Source: Olavius algarvensis associated proteobacterium Delta 3
GTDB lineage: Bacteria > Desulfobacterota > Desulfobacteria > Desulfobacterales > CAFBRK01
DNA: 64,000 bases
Assembly: GCA_903231505.1 (NCBI GenBank)
Contig: CAFBRK010000327.1
Coordinates: forward strand, 1-64,000
Direction of reading: 5' to 3'
Shown: piece after piece, positions 42,828 through 51,851 of the stretch
Numbering within the stretch: the first letter of the stretch is position 1
Layout of the letters: every line of letters begins with the position of its first letter
Notes under the pieces: generated by a model
Told to the model about the DNA's origin: nothing
Database searches by the model: none
What the model saw: only the letters and a program-made list of their open reading frames with translations
Program-made: the position numbers and the translations under genes

Positions 42828-45242
42828 TTAGGCGGTTATCGATTTTTCGATCCGTGCAGCCTTCTCCTTGATCAAAAAGTGATACAGGACGTCACAGTAT
42901 CGATCCAGTTCCATCATGCCCTTGCCGGAGACGGCGTAGCGCCAGAAACCATAAAGCTTTGTTAAATTGATAAGCCGCTGGCTGTAGGATTTCCAGTTGA
43001 AGTGTTTTTGCACGCGCGCGATGGCGTTCCCGGATATCGTTTTCCAAAGTTCACTGTCTTTGCCCATGCTGGTGACGAACTCCTCCAGTCTTTCGGCGAT
43101 CAATTCGGGCTTGCTCGTGTTCATCAAATAACCGCTTTTTCCGACCTCGATAATTTCCAGCGGGCCGCCCAATTTGGGGGCGAAGGTGGGCAGACCCGAG
43201 GCCATGGCCTCGATGATGGTGAGACCGAAGGCCTCAAATAGCGCAGGTTGTACAAAGATACCTTTCCGATCTGCAATGATCCGGTATACTTCACCGGTAT
43301 CGAGTTTATTGATGCTGGGCAGCCAGCGCACCTTTCCGAATAGATTGAAGCTCTCGATGAGGTCGTATGCTTTGGTTATTTCATTTCTTTCCTCCACGTC
43401 GGCGGAATTTTCGATATGAATGGTACCGGCAGCAAAGACCAGATTGAAGTGGCGCTGAAGCTCCTGACTCAAGCCAAAGGCCTGGATGAGACCGGTAATG
43501 TTTTTGATTTTATCGAAGCGGGCCATGGTGAAGATTGGCGGTTTTTCCGGGTCATCGAGCTTTCCGAAGATATCACCGGAGTCTTCGCTGAACAGCCGCC
43601 GTTCCCAATGTTGTCGCTTGCTTTGGATACGCTTTTCCTGTTCGAAGTAGGGAAAGTAAAGATCTTCATCCACGCCCGGCGGAATGACGTTAAATTTGGG
43701 TGCAAACAGGTTTATACCGTTAATCACCTGATACAACTGCGGCATACTGAAGAACTGGTAGGATTCATACTGCCCCATGGTGTTTTCGGTCCCGATGATC
43801 TCCTGCAGCGTACTGGTGATGATAAAATCGGATTTGTTCATGGAAAGGATATCGGCGGTATACTGAACGGAGAAGTTATAATCCCGCTCCAGTTCCTTCC
43901 AGTGAAGATCGGAAAAAGCATATTTTGTTTTCTCCAGTGCGTGGGCAATGGTGCATTGGGTGACATCGAACTTGTCCGCCAACAGGGAGGAAACCAGATT
44001 TCCGTCCGAGTAATTGCCGATGACCAAATCCGGGCGCCCCCGGAATTCACTCAGCAATTCCCTATACGCATCCTCGGCGAAGGTTTCCAAATACGGCCAG
44101 ATTTTAAAACGCGATACCCAGTGTTTGACCACGTTGTACTGGCTATCGCGAAAGGGTACACGGAGAATCCATCCATTTTCCGTGTGAAAGATTTTTTCGA
44201 GCCGCTGGTTGCAGGTGGTATCCTGCGCTTCCGGGATCAGCCGGGTCAGAACAATAATTTGGGGATCGATTTCCAATCCCGTTAACCTCAGTTCCTCCTT
44301 TAAATGCTTCTCCAGGGCACGGACCTGGTCTAAGATATAGATTACCTGCCCGCCGGTATCCGGTTTTCCCAATGCATTGGTCTGCCCGAACCATCCGTGG
44401 GGCGAGATAATGGCGACTTTGGAAATGAGAGGCATCGGAACCCGGGAAATGAATTTCTCCAGCAGCTGGTCCGTGGGCTCACCCACCAGGGCCAGCAAGG
44501 TCTCCATATTTTCCCTGATCCGCCCGACCGTATTTCCCCAGCCGACTTCGAAGCCGGCCTGACTCAAACGGGTTTTCACGCTGGAATAGGGAGCCTCGGC
44601 GGGTTCGCCGTTAAGCCACTCCAGGGCTTTTTCGAGGTCTCCGAGAAACGTTCTGGAATCATTTAAAATGGCGCCGTTCACTAACAGCTGTTGGCCGTCA
44701 TACTGGTGCATTTTCATGAAATTAAATGATTTGTCTTGCCACTTTCGGGGGCGGCTGAAGATGTTGCTGCTCATGTAGCGGTTCAGAAAACGGATGCCGC
44801 TGCCCACCGAGCGGATGTCCCGAATGGTGGGTGTAAAGTCGTAAAACGGCATGAAATCCATCCGGAGCTGGAGGCCCTCGGTCTTGGTTTGGAGGATGTA
44901 GTAATCCCTGAGATCGAGATAATTGGAAAGCGATGTTGCCTCAACATACTCTCCATCCTTTCGAATCAGGTAATAACGATACTTCGCCATGGCATAGCGG
45001 TGCATCATCGCCAGATGATCGTCGACAATAAACAGCTCCTGGGATTTTTTCACAAATGCAAAGATTGAAGAATTTTCTCGAAATGAGTCCGGTTTTTCGT
45101 TTTTATCACAATAACTACGGAACAGCTGAAGGATTCCGTTTCGGAGGATGATGTCGGTTTTCGATTCGGCGATAAAGGAAATTAATTCTTTAAACTCTTT
45201 TTGATCTTCTTCCGAAATCAGTGTGCTGAGCAGGTTTTCCAT
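42828..45242 (-). CDS. Sucrose synthase
   Basis: Reversible UDP/ADP-glucose plus fructose to sucrose. 804 residues, the length of plant and cyanobacterial SuSy. The N-terminal regulatory part is at about 1-260. The GT-B catalytic part begins SPHGWFGQTNALGKPDTGGQ (about residue 285). Motifs include IAHALEKTKYAFSD, NVIPPGVDEDLYFPY and EAFGLTIIEAMASGLP with the catalytic glutamates. Third gene of a minus-strand operon with fructokinase and sucrose-phosphate synthase, 11 bases after the latter. Nucleotide preference cannot be read. Confidence 0.94.
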   Translation of the reverse strand: MENLLSTLISEEDQKEFKELISFIAESKTDIILRNGILQLFRSYCDKNEKPDSFRENSSIFAFVKKSQELFIVDDHLAMMHRYAMAKYRYYLIRKDGEYVEATSLSNYLDLRDYYILQTKTEGLQLRMDFMPFYDFTPTIRDIRSVGSGIRFLNRYMSSNIFSRPRKWQDKSFNFMKMHQYDGQQLLVNGAILNDSRTFLGDLEKALEWLNGEPAEAPYSSVKTRLSQAGFEVGWGNTVGRIRENMETLLALVGEPTDQLLEKFISRVPMPLISKVAIISPHGWFGQTNALGKPDTGGQVIYILDQVRALEKHLKEELRLTGLEIDPQIIVLTRLIPEAQDTTCNQRLEKIFHTENGWILRVPFRDSQYNVVKHWVSRFKIWPYLETFAEDAYRELLSEFRGRPDLVIGNYSDGNLVSSLLADKFDVTQCTIAHALEKTKYAFSDLHWKELERDYNFSVQYTADILSMNKSDFIITSTLQEIIGTENTMGQYESYQFFSMPQLYQVINGINLFAPKFNVIPPGVDEDLYFPYFEQEKRIQSKRQHWERRLFSEDSGDIFGKLDDPEKPPIFTMARFDKIKNITGLIQAFGLSQELQRHFNLVFAAGTIHIENSADVEERNEITKAYDLIESFNLFGKVRWLPSINKLDTGEVYRIIADRKGIFVQPALFEAFGLTIIEAMASGLPTFAPKLGGPLEIIEVGKSGYLMNTSKPELIAERLEEFVTSMGKDSELWKTISGNAIARVQKHFNWKSYSQRLINLTKLYGFWRYAVSGKGMMELDRYCDVLYHFLIKEKAARIEKSITA

Positions 45243-45253
45243 AATCGATTCGC

Positions 45254-47440
45254 TTACCTTTTTGATTTTTTTATGAATTTATAGTGATTCAAACCTTCGA
45301 GGATTCCACCGGCGCATGCTTCCTTGGCAAAATAGACGTTTCGGAGTCCTTTCAGAGATTTGAGTTCCGGGCTGTAGTTGCCGACCACAACGGCTTTTGG
45401 TTCGCCCCGCAGCATCTCCTCGTCGTTTCCGGAGTCGCCGCATACGAGAAAGTTTGCCAACGGGATGTCCCATTTATAGCTGAGGTAGCGGATGGCTTTC
45501 CCTTTGGAGGCACGGTAGGGCAAAATGTCCAGATACTTGTCATGAGAGTAAATCAAGTTGTAGCGGCACTTGCTGCGTAATAGTCTGTCGTGAATTTTGG
45601 CCAGTCGATCTTTTTTCGGCTTCATATTGTAACTGACCTTGAATCGACGCTGTGTATCTTCTTCCTGATAGGTCAAAAATGAAAAATCTTTGAGGAGCCG
45701 AACGATTTTTTCTCTATTCCATCGGGCTGAAATGTGAGCGGCCCAGCCCCTGCCGCGATGAGCGTGTTTCCCGTAATAGATCTCCGATCCCACCGAGGAT
45801 ATGATGACATCCGGTGAATGAACATTGAATTCTTTTAGGTGGGCTTTGGTCGATTCGATGGTTCGGCCGGTGGCCACACAAAATCCGATATGATCCCGGT
45901 GTTCCTTCAACAACTGAAGCAATGGCTGCAGTCGACGGTTTTTCTCTCCGATGAGGCTGTTGTCGATATCGGTAACGATTAAATAATTTAGCTTCGCCAA
46001 ACGCCTTCCAATAGCATCCGACGGGACGGCTTGTTTCATTTTGGACGTATAGAAGTTTTCAACGGTTCGCCTGATTCCGTTCACATAAACATCGGCGTGG
46101 TTTTCCCATGTATAATGCTTACGAATGTTCATGATGCCGGCCTTGGAATATTGCCTCCATTTGTCTCCGTCGACGATGATCCCCTTGACGGCGGCAGCAA
46201 GTTGTTCGGCATCGGTGGTATCCACCAGTGCCCCGCACTCGCAATTTTCAATGATATCCATGGGCCCCCCGTCATTTGGAGCGATGACGGGAAGGCCGCA
46301 CGCGGCTGACTCGATGATGGTGATCCCGAACGGTTCAGTAAGCGCCGAGTTGACAAACACACCACGTTTTTCCGCCGCGATTCGATACAGCTCCGGCACT
46401 TCGTATTCGAACTCGTGTTTCTTGGGAATGGCGATTTTTCCATACAGATCGTACTTGTCCATCAATAACAGGATTTCGGTCAGAACGTCCCGCTCGTTGT
46501 CTTCCATTTTTGAGATGTCTTTGCGGATGCCCGCAAACACGGCCAGGTTAGCCATGGATTGCAGTTCCAGGTCCTCCCCGTAGGCCTTGATCAGGCCGGC
46601 GATGTTTTTCCGTTTGTCAGGACGGCATAACGAAAGAATCAGTGGTTTGTCCGGGTGTTTAAAAAATCGATCCAGTTCATCCAATACCGACGCCTGGGCG
46701 TACAATTCCGTTTCGCTTTTTTCGGATTCCGACAATGCGTCGTGATAAAACGGGTAGAACTTTTCGATGTCCAAGCCCGGCGGAATGACCGTGTATTGTG
46801 GAATATCTTTATTCTGATACTGGCCGTACTGCTCCTTGATTTCCTGGGTAGTACTGGTCACCACCAGATCCGCCCGCTTCAAGATCTCTTCTTCCATTTG
46901 GATGCGGTGGTCGATTTTGTAGCGCTTGACGATCTCCTTCTCTGCCATACCCTCGTTCATCAGACGATCCAGCTTCGAACGGCCGAGCGAATGCCCGGTG
47001 TAAGCCAGCGGAACGCCAAAAATTTCAGACAGTTGCATGGCCACGTAGCCGGCGTCCGGATAATGGCCGTGGACAATATCGGGGATGCGCTTCCGACGTT
47101 TGATGTACTTGATGGTTTTGTCCACGTATTCATCCAGGTGCGGCCACAGCAGTTCCTTGCGCATGTACTTACGCCCCCCGCACTGAATTCGAATGATGCG
47201 GCATTTATCGCTAACCTGATACAGCGATTGTGCGTAATCTTCAGATAACGATTTGTCCGAAAGAAGCCTTGTAAACAGGTCCACCTGCTGTACATCTTCA
47301 CGTTGATCAAGTGCTTTTGCCAGTTCGACCACGTATTTTATCTGCCCGCCGGTATCCGAATCCCTGCCAAGCTCCATGTTTTCGGTGCGCAGCAGCCCGT
47401 GCACACTGAACAGTTGGATGTATAAACCGTTCGATGCCAT
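45254..47440 (-). CDS. Sucrose-phosphate synthase with fused HAD phosphatase domain
   Basis: 728 residues. The glycosyltransferase part is at about 1-465, with the opening HGLLRTENMELGRDSDTGGQ, SLGRSKLDRLMNEG, and TEPFGITIIESAACGLP. The C-terminal HAD domain, about 480-728, has DIDNSL as the nucleophile motif and GDSGNDEEML for metal binding. The phosphatase motifs look intact, so the protein may make sucrose-6-phosphate and dephosphorylate it. It starts one base after the fructokinase gene. Confidence 0.93.
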   Translation of the reverse strand: MASNGLYIQLFSVHGLLRTENMELGRDSDTGGQIKYVVELAKALDQREDVQQVDLFTRLLSDKSLSEDYAQSLYQVSDKCRIIRIQCGGRKYMRKELLWPHLDEYVDKTIKYIKRRKRIPDIVHGHYPDAGYVAMQLSEIFGVPLAYTGHSLGRSKLDRLMNEGMAEKEIVKRYKIDHRIQMEEEILKRADLVVTSTTQEIKEQYGQYQNKDIPQYTVIPPGLDIEKFYPFYHDALSESEKSETELYAQASVLDELDRFFKHPDKPLILSLCRPDKRKNIAGLIKAYGEDLELQSMANLAVFAGIRKDISKMEDNERDVLTEILLLMDKYDLYGKIAIPKKHEFEYEVPELYRIAAEKRGVFVNSALTEPFGITIIESAACGLPVIAPNDGGPMDIIENCECGALVDTTDAEQLAAAVKGIIVDGDKWRQYSKAGIMNIRKHYTWENHADVYVNGIRRTVENFYTSKMKQAVPSDAIGRRLAKLNYLIVTDIDNSLIGEKNRRLQPLLQLLKEHRDHIGFCVATGRTIESTKAHLKEFNVHSPDVIISSVGSEIYYGKHAHRGRGWAAHISARWNREKIVRLLKDFSFLTYQEEDTQRRFKVSYNMKPKKDRLAKIHDRLLRSKCRYNLIYSHDKYLDILPYRASKGKAIRYLSYKWDIPLANFLVCGDSGNDEEMLRGEPKAVVVGNYSPELKSLKGLRNVYFAKEACAGGILEGLNHYKFIKKSKR

Positions 47441-47441
47441 G

Positions 47442-48341
47442 TCACTCTCCGTTTCTCATCTGAGTCAGGACAGGAGCGTAAAAATCCGGCGATTCCGGGA
47501 TAGCCCCCTCAATGGCACAAAGACGGGATGCAAACTCGGCCGCCATGGAGAGGGTCTTTGGGGGAGGCCATTTTTCCAATATACCGGCAGCCAGCATCGC
47601 TGCATAGGCATCGCCGGCCCCCACTGTATCAACCATGGACGCGACAGGCACAGGGGCGGCGTGAATGAATTCGTCTTTAGTGTACAAATCACTCCCGTTA
47701 CCGCCCTTGGTTACGGCAACGCGATCCAGATCATATTTGGCCATCATATGTCGAACGAAGGCCGGAGTGTCGCGCCCATTACCGGCAATCGCCTTGCACT
47801 CCTGCAGTTCATCCCTGTTCAGTTTGAGAACATCCGTATTGAGCAGAGACGCCTGGATCGCATCAACCGAATAACAGTCGGGGCGAAGGTTGATGTCGTA
47901 GAGTGAAATGCAGTCGGCCGGTTTACCGTGAAGAAACTGCTGGATCCGACGAAAACCATGATCCGTTCGTTGAACCAGGGTGCCGAAATATAGAAGGCTT
48001 GAATTTTCCAGAAGGGTGGAATGGATTTCTGGTACGAAATCGATATAGTCGTAGGCGACATCCGGAAGAATGTTAAAATCCGGGACCCCCATCTCGTCAA
48101 GCTTTACCTGTACGGTTCCAGTGGGGTGAGCTTCATCTATTTGTATGTCATCCGCATTGAATCCGGCCTTCGTGATTCTTTCCAGGAGTCTCTTACCGTT
48201 GTGGTCAATACCGATCCTGGAGATAAACCGGACGGGGTAACCGAAATGCTTCAAATGGTAGGCAAAGTTGAAAGGTGCTCCGCCGAGGCGGATATACTTG
48301 GGAAATATGTCGACCAGAACTTCTCCGATCACAAGGACCAC
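47442..48341 (-). CDS. PfkB-family carbohydrate kinase, probable fructokinase
   Basis: 299 residues. RLGGAPFNFAYHLKHFGYPV (about residues 18-37) matches the fructokinase sugar-binding motif. DTVGAGDAYAAML (about residue 233) holds the anion hole and catalytic Asp. First gene of the sucrose operon; it would phosphorylate the fructose released by sucrose synthase and feed it back to central metabolism. Confidence 0.92.
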   Translation of the reverse strand: MVLVIGEVLVDIFPKYIRLGGAPFNFAYHLKHFGYPVRFISRIGIDHNGKRLLERITKAGFNADDIQIDEAHPTGTVQVKLDEMGVPDFNILPDVAYDYIDFVPEIHSTLLENSSLLYFGTLVQRTDHGFRRIQQFLHGKPADCISLYDINLRPDCYSVDAIQASLLNTDVLKLNRDELQECKAIAGNGRDTPAFVRHMMAKYDLDRVAVTKGGNGSDLYTKDEFIHAAPVPVASMVDTVGAGDAYAAMLAAGILEKWPPPKTLSMAAEFASRLCAIEGAIPESPDFYAPVLTQMRNGE

Positions 48342-48646
48342 GGAACCGCCTTTCAGTTCTAATTATCTTCTCGTAACACTCAGCGTTGAGATTTTTAAAA
48401 AGAGAAAAGACGTTTATTTAAATTGCAGAAAGTTTGATTTTTCCATGTCTACCGAAAGAACCAATGAATGGAGCACTCTCGAGCTGATGGCAAAAAATGC
48501 AATACCAAGAACAGCTTACGCTGCAACTGCAAATTTGTCAAATTTGGATATCCAAAAGACAAAACCAAAATTATGAGCCTACCGCCCCTGTTTTTTTAAA
48601 TACACCAGCAATTTGTCACGTTGTCAGATAAAGCGGACATGCAGTT
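48342..48646. other. Gap upstream of the sucrose operon
   Basis: AT-rich, about 305 bases. No gene supported. The sucrose-operon promoter should be here on the minus strand; I see no convincing consensus hexamers. Confidence 0.5.
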
Positions 48647-49522
48647 TCATGTTTCGTTTGGCTTTGGCTCGGGAGTGGGAAGGCCGGCAATTTCATAGGA
48701 AATCGCGTCGAACTTGCAGGATTCCTGGAGGCATTTCAGGCAGCGGATACAGTTGGTGTGGTTGGAAGTCTCGAAAAATTTGACGCCCATGGGGCAGTTG
48801 CTGTAACAGGCCTGGCATCGGGTGCAGTTGTCCGGATGGTGAACCATTCGGAATGCGTTGGTCCTGTTGAACAGAGAGTAGATGGCGCCCAGAGGACAGG
48901 CGGTCCGACAGAACGGTCGCCGGCTCAATACCATCCAGATTAAAAACAGCACCAGGATCAGCAGCTTGCTGTAGAATAACAGGCCGATCAATCCCTGAAG
49001 CTCCGGCTTTAGGATCATCATGGGAATTCCGGCCTCGATGGTGCCGGCCGGACACACGTGCTTACAGAACCAGGTCATCCCGTATCCGAATTCGTCCACA
49101 ACCAGCAGCGGGAGAAGAAACACGAACAGTACGAGGAAAACATATTTGAAATGGTTTAAAAATTTGGGGATTTCGAACTTCGGAGACGGAATCTTGTGCA
49201 GCAGTTCCTGGAAGAACCCGAACGGACACACCCAGCCGCAAGGCATCCGCCCCACCAGGCTGCCGATAACACCCAGGAACCCGATGACATACAGTCCCAG
49301 ATGAAACCGCGCCGCTTCGATGTTCGGCCGGAGGGTGGCCATAAACGTCTGTATGGCGCCCAGGGGACAAGCCCCTGTGGCCGCCGGACAGGAATAGCAA
49401 TTCAGCCCCGGCACGCAAACCGACTTAAGGGTGCCCTTGTAAATGCTTCCGGTCGCCGGAAACTGCCAATAACCATTGCTCAGAAAGGTTGCCAGGATCT
49501 GTATCCATCTCCTTAAAGACAT
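48647..49522 (-). CDS. NapH-like 4Fe-4S polyferredoxin membrane protein
   Basis: About 291 residues from ATG 49522 (MSLRRWIQ); an ATG 33 bases earlier would overlap the small gene before it. Contains CYSCPAATGACPLGAIQ, CGWVCPFGFFQELLHKI, CKHVCPAGTIEAG and CRTACPLGAIYS loops between helices, and two ferredoxin clusters near the C-terminus (CTRCQACYSNCP, CIRCLKCLQESC). Likely carries electrons from quinol or toward FMN-binding or CXXC partners. Follows the small CXXC protein by five bases. Confidence 0.92.
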   Translation of the reverse strand: MSLRRWIQILATFLSNGYWQFPATGSIYKGTLKSVCVPGLNCYSCPAATGACPLGAIQTFMATLRPNIEAARFHLGLYVIGFLGVIGSLVGRMPCGWVCPFGFFQELLHKIPSPKFEIPKFLNHFKYVFLVLFVFLLPLLVVDEFGYGMTWFCKHVCPAGTIEAGIPMMILKPELQGLIGLLFYSKLLILVLFLIWMVLSRRPFCRTACPLGAIYSLFNRTNAFRMVHHPDNCTRCQACYSNCPMGVKFFETSNHTNCIRCLKCLQESCKFDAISYEIAGLPTPEPKPNET

Positions 49523-49527
49523 ACCGG

Positions 49528-49698
49528 CTACCCTATTCCGATGCAGCTCAGACACAATCGGATCGCCTTCGCAAGCACCACCGGCACCTCGCCGAGGTTT
49601 ATTCCAATGATGAACAAGAGGAGGAAAACGACCATCACGATAAACGGAGATCTTCGACCCGGGGAACGGCCTGGAGTACTATTTACTGATTGTTGCAT
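49528..49698 (-). CDS. Small CXXC membrane protein (CD1871A-like)
   Basis: 56 residues from ATG 49698. One membrane helix (FIVMVVFLLLFIIGINLGEV) and a conserved end, VVLAKAIRLCLSCIGIG, with a CXXC. The CD1871A-type family has the same layout and is often found next to NapH-like ferredoxins, as here. It may be a thiol or haem-like electron partner. A longer open frame upstream enters the composite repeat and is not credible. Confidence 0.85.
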   Translation of the reverse strand: MQQSVNSTPGRSPGRRSPFIVMVVFLLLFIIGINLGEVPVVLAKAIRLCLSCIGIG

Positions 49699-49945
49699 AG
49701 ATTTCACCTGTTTCGGGTTTGCCGGTTTAGCCAGCTGACCGGTGGAAAAAGTCATTTGCTGCCTGCTTGCGGTGAGCGGGTCGAACCCGTCGGAGGCGTG
49801 ATTAAATCATCGGTTCCGTATCACGGAACACCATTTTTCCTTACTATCTTTAAGCTTTCAGCTTTGAGCTTTGAGCTTTGAGCTCATATACACTCCAGTA
49901 CTCCCCTTTTACCACTCCACCACTCCAATACTCCAGAGTTGTAGT
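49699..49945. repeat. Composite intergenic repeat, copy 2
   Basis: GCCGGTTTAGCCAGCTGACC heptads, AGTCATTTG, a palindrome GTTCCGTATCACGGAAC (49813-49829), then ATTTTTCCTTACTATCTTTA and three AGCTTTGAGCTTT-like units. Nearly the same modules and order as copy 3, with an insertion of about 60 bases before the palindrome. Confidence 0.8.
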
Positions 49946-51517
49946 TCATCCCCCCACCTTCACCGATTCGCCGGCCCTCGGCACCACCACCGGATGCCCT
50001 GCTTCCTTGAGACGGTTGGCAAGGGCAAGGCTCTGATCTTCTTCTCCGTGGACGACAGCGATCCGTCCAATCTGAAGATTCGACTCCTTCAGAAAACGCA
50101 GCATTTCGGTGTAGTCGGCATGGGCACTGAATCCGCCCAGGTTCTCGACCCGGGCTTTCAACGGGTAGTGTTTGTTGTAAAACTTGATCAACGGCGGGTT
50201 GCCCTTTCGTCCGGACGCCATGTAGGCCGTCCCTTCCTCCAGAATCCGACGCCCCAGCGTGTTCTGGGCCATGTAACCGACGATGAGGATGGTATTTCGC
50301 TCATTGTGAACCTTGTACCGAAGGTGGTGCAGAATCCGGCCGGCTTCACACATCCCGGATGCGGAAATCACAATGTGGGGCTGTTTCTCCTTCATCAGGT
50401 CAATGGATTCCTGGACAGAGGCGGTAAAATGGACCTGATCAAATGCAAACGGATTGTCTCCGCGCTGGAGAAAGGTTTCGTGGGTATCCTGGTCATAGAC
50501 TTCGGGATGTTCTCCGAATACCCGGGTCAGTTTCGTGGCCAGAGGACTGTCGACATAGACCGGCCGCTTTGGCACGTCTCCCCTGTTATACAGGTCGTGA
50601 ATCACGTAGAGAAGCTCCTGGGTCCTGCCAAACGCAAAGGAAGGAATCAGCACGGTGCCTCCCCGATCGAATGTATCGTTGAGTATCTGCTTGAGCCTGG
50701 GCGCCATATCCATCACCGGCTCATGAACGCGATCCCCATAGGTGCTCTCCATGATCAGCAGATCCAGCTTCCGGTGTTCGTCGGCAAACTGAAGCACCGG
50801 GTCTTTCAATATCGGTTTGCCAAACCGGCCGAGATCTTCGGTATAGCCGATGGTCAGGTCGCGGCCGTTTTCCCTGGAATGCAACACGGTAATGGCAGAT
50901 CCCAGGATATGCCCGGCGTCGTAAAGGGTACAGGTCACGTCTTTGCCCACGGCCACCGGTTCCCGGTAGGGATAACCGTCAAAAAACGTCAGGGCCGTTT
51001 CTGCATCGGGCACCGTATACAGCGGGCGGACCTGTTCCAGTTGGTGTTCGTCGAGCAGTTCGTTGATCGCGTCTATATCCAGATCGTGGCCGTTTCGTTT
51101 CAGTCGCTTCCGTATCTCCTTGTTCCTTTTCTTTTTGTCCGGTTTGGACGACATCTTCTTGAGCGCATTACGGACGGTCTTGTAGTTGAGATAGTTGGCG
51201 TCCGACTCTTGGATGTGAGCACTGTCGGGTAGCAGATACTCACAGGCATGGGCCGTGGCCCGTGTGCTGATAATGCGGCCACTGAAATTCCTCCGCGTCA
51301 GCATGGGGATCCTGCCCGAATGGTCGATGTGGGCATGGGACAAAACGATACTGGATAGAATTCCGGGATCAAAGGGCAGGCTCCGGTTTTTTTCTTCGGT
51401 TTCCTTTCGCCGCCCCTGGAACAAGCCGCAATCAAGAAGAATGCGATCGGTGTCGGTCCAGACAAGGTGCATCGATCCGGTGACTTCCCGTACCGCGCCG
51501 TAAAAGGTAATGTGCAT
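49946..51517 (-). CDS. Beta-CASP metallo-beta-lactamase-fold ribonuclease-like protein
   Basis: 523 residues of the CPSF73/Ysh1-like branch of the MBL fold. Metal site SHAHIDHSGRIPML (about residue 60), beta-CASP motif ISASGMCEAGRILHHLRYKV (about 390), and FSAHADYTEMLRFL (about 470). Such proteins process or degrade RNA. It lies alone between two copies of the composite repeat. Confidence 0.93.
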   Translation of the reverse strand: MHITFYGAVREVTGSMHLVWTDTDRILLDCGLFQGRRKETEEKNRSLPFDPGILSSIVLSHAHIDHSGRIPMLTRRNFSGRIISTRATAHACEYLLPDSAHIQESDANYLNYKTVRNALKKMSSKPDKKKRNKEIRKRLKRNGHDLDIDAINELLDEHQLEQVRPLYTVPDAETALTFFDGYPYREPVAVGKDVTCTLYDAGHILGSAITVLHSRENGRDLTIGYTEDLGRFGKPILKDPVLQFADEHRKLDLLIMESTYGDRVHEPVMDMAPRLKQILNDTFDRGGTVLIPSFAFGRTQELLYVIHDLYNRGDVPKRPVYVDSPLATKLTRVFGEHPEVYDQDTHETFLQRGDNPFAFDQVHFTASVQESIDLMKEKQPHIVISASGMCEAGRILHHLRYKVHNERNTILIVGYMAQNTLGRRILEEGTAYMASGRKGNPPLIKFYNKHYPLKARVENLGGFSAHADYTEMLRFLKESNLQIGRIAVVHGEEDQSLALANRLKEAGHPVVVPRAGESVKVGG

Positions 51518-51529
51518 AAAGCGACTCCT

Positions 51530-51790
51530 TGGTTGGCCCGTTAGCCCGTTGGTCCGTTGGTCCGTTTGCCCGTCTGCCCGTTAGCCGGTTAGCCCGTCGG
51601 CCTGTTGGCCGGTTTGCCCGTCGGCCGGTTTCGCCGGTTTGCCGGTTCGCCAGTTTAGCCGGTTGACCGGTGGAAAGAGTCATTTGTTCCGCATCGCGGA
51701 ACGTCATTTTTCCTTACTATCTTTCAGCTTTGAGCTTTGAACTTTGAACTTTCAGCTCTCGACCAACCCAAAGTCCACCGTCCAGATTTC
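51530..51790. repeat. Composite intergenic repeat, copy 3
   Basis: About 15 heptad-like units (GCCCGTTAGCCCGTTGGTCC and variants, 51536-51665), AGTCATTT, palindrome GTTCCGCATCGCGGAAC (51686-51702), GTCATTTTTCCTTACTATCT, then AGCTTTGAGCTTTGAACTTT units. Confidence 0.85.
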
Positions 51791-51851
51791 AAGCATCGAG
51801 CATCCAGTATCATTGGGGTGCATATCCCACAGATTTTACGCCATATTCGCA

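Noticed and set aside
49871-51232. 453-codon plus-strand open frame opposite the beta-CASP nuclease
   Set aside because: The minus-strand protein has all metal-binding motifs; the plus frame has no recognisable domain.
51536-51665. Heptad tract as a possible CRISPR or coding repeat
   Set aside because: Units of seven to nine bases vary and lack spacers. The 91-codon frame through it gives only a low-complexity TGRRANRPTG-like product.
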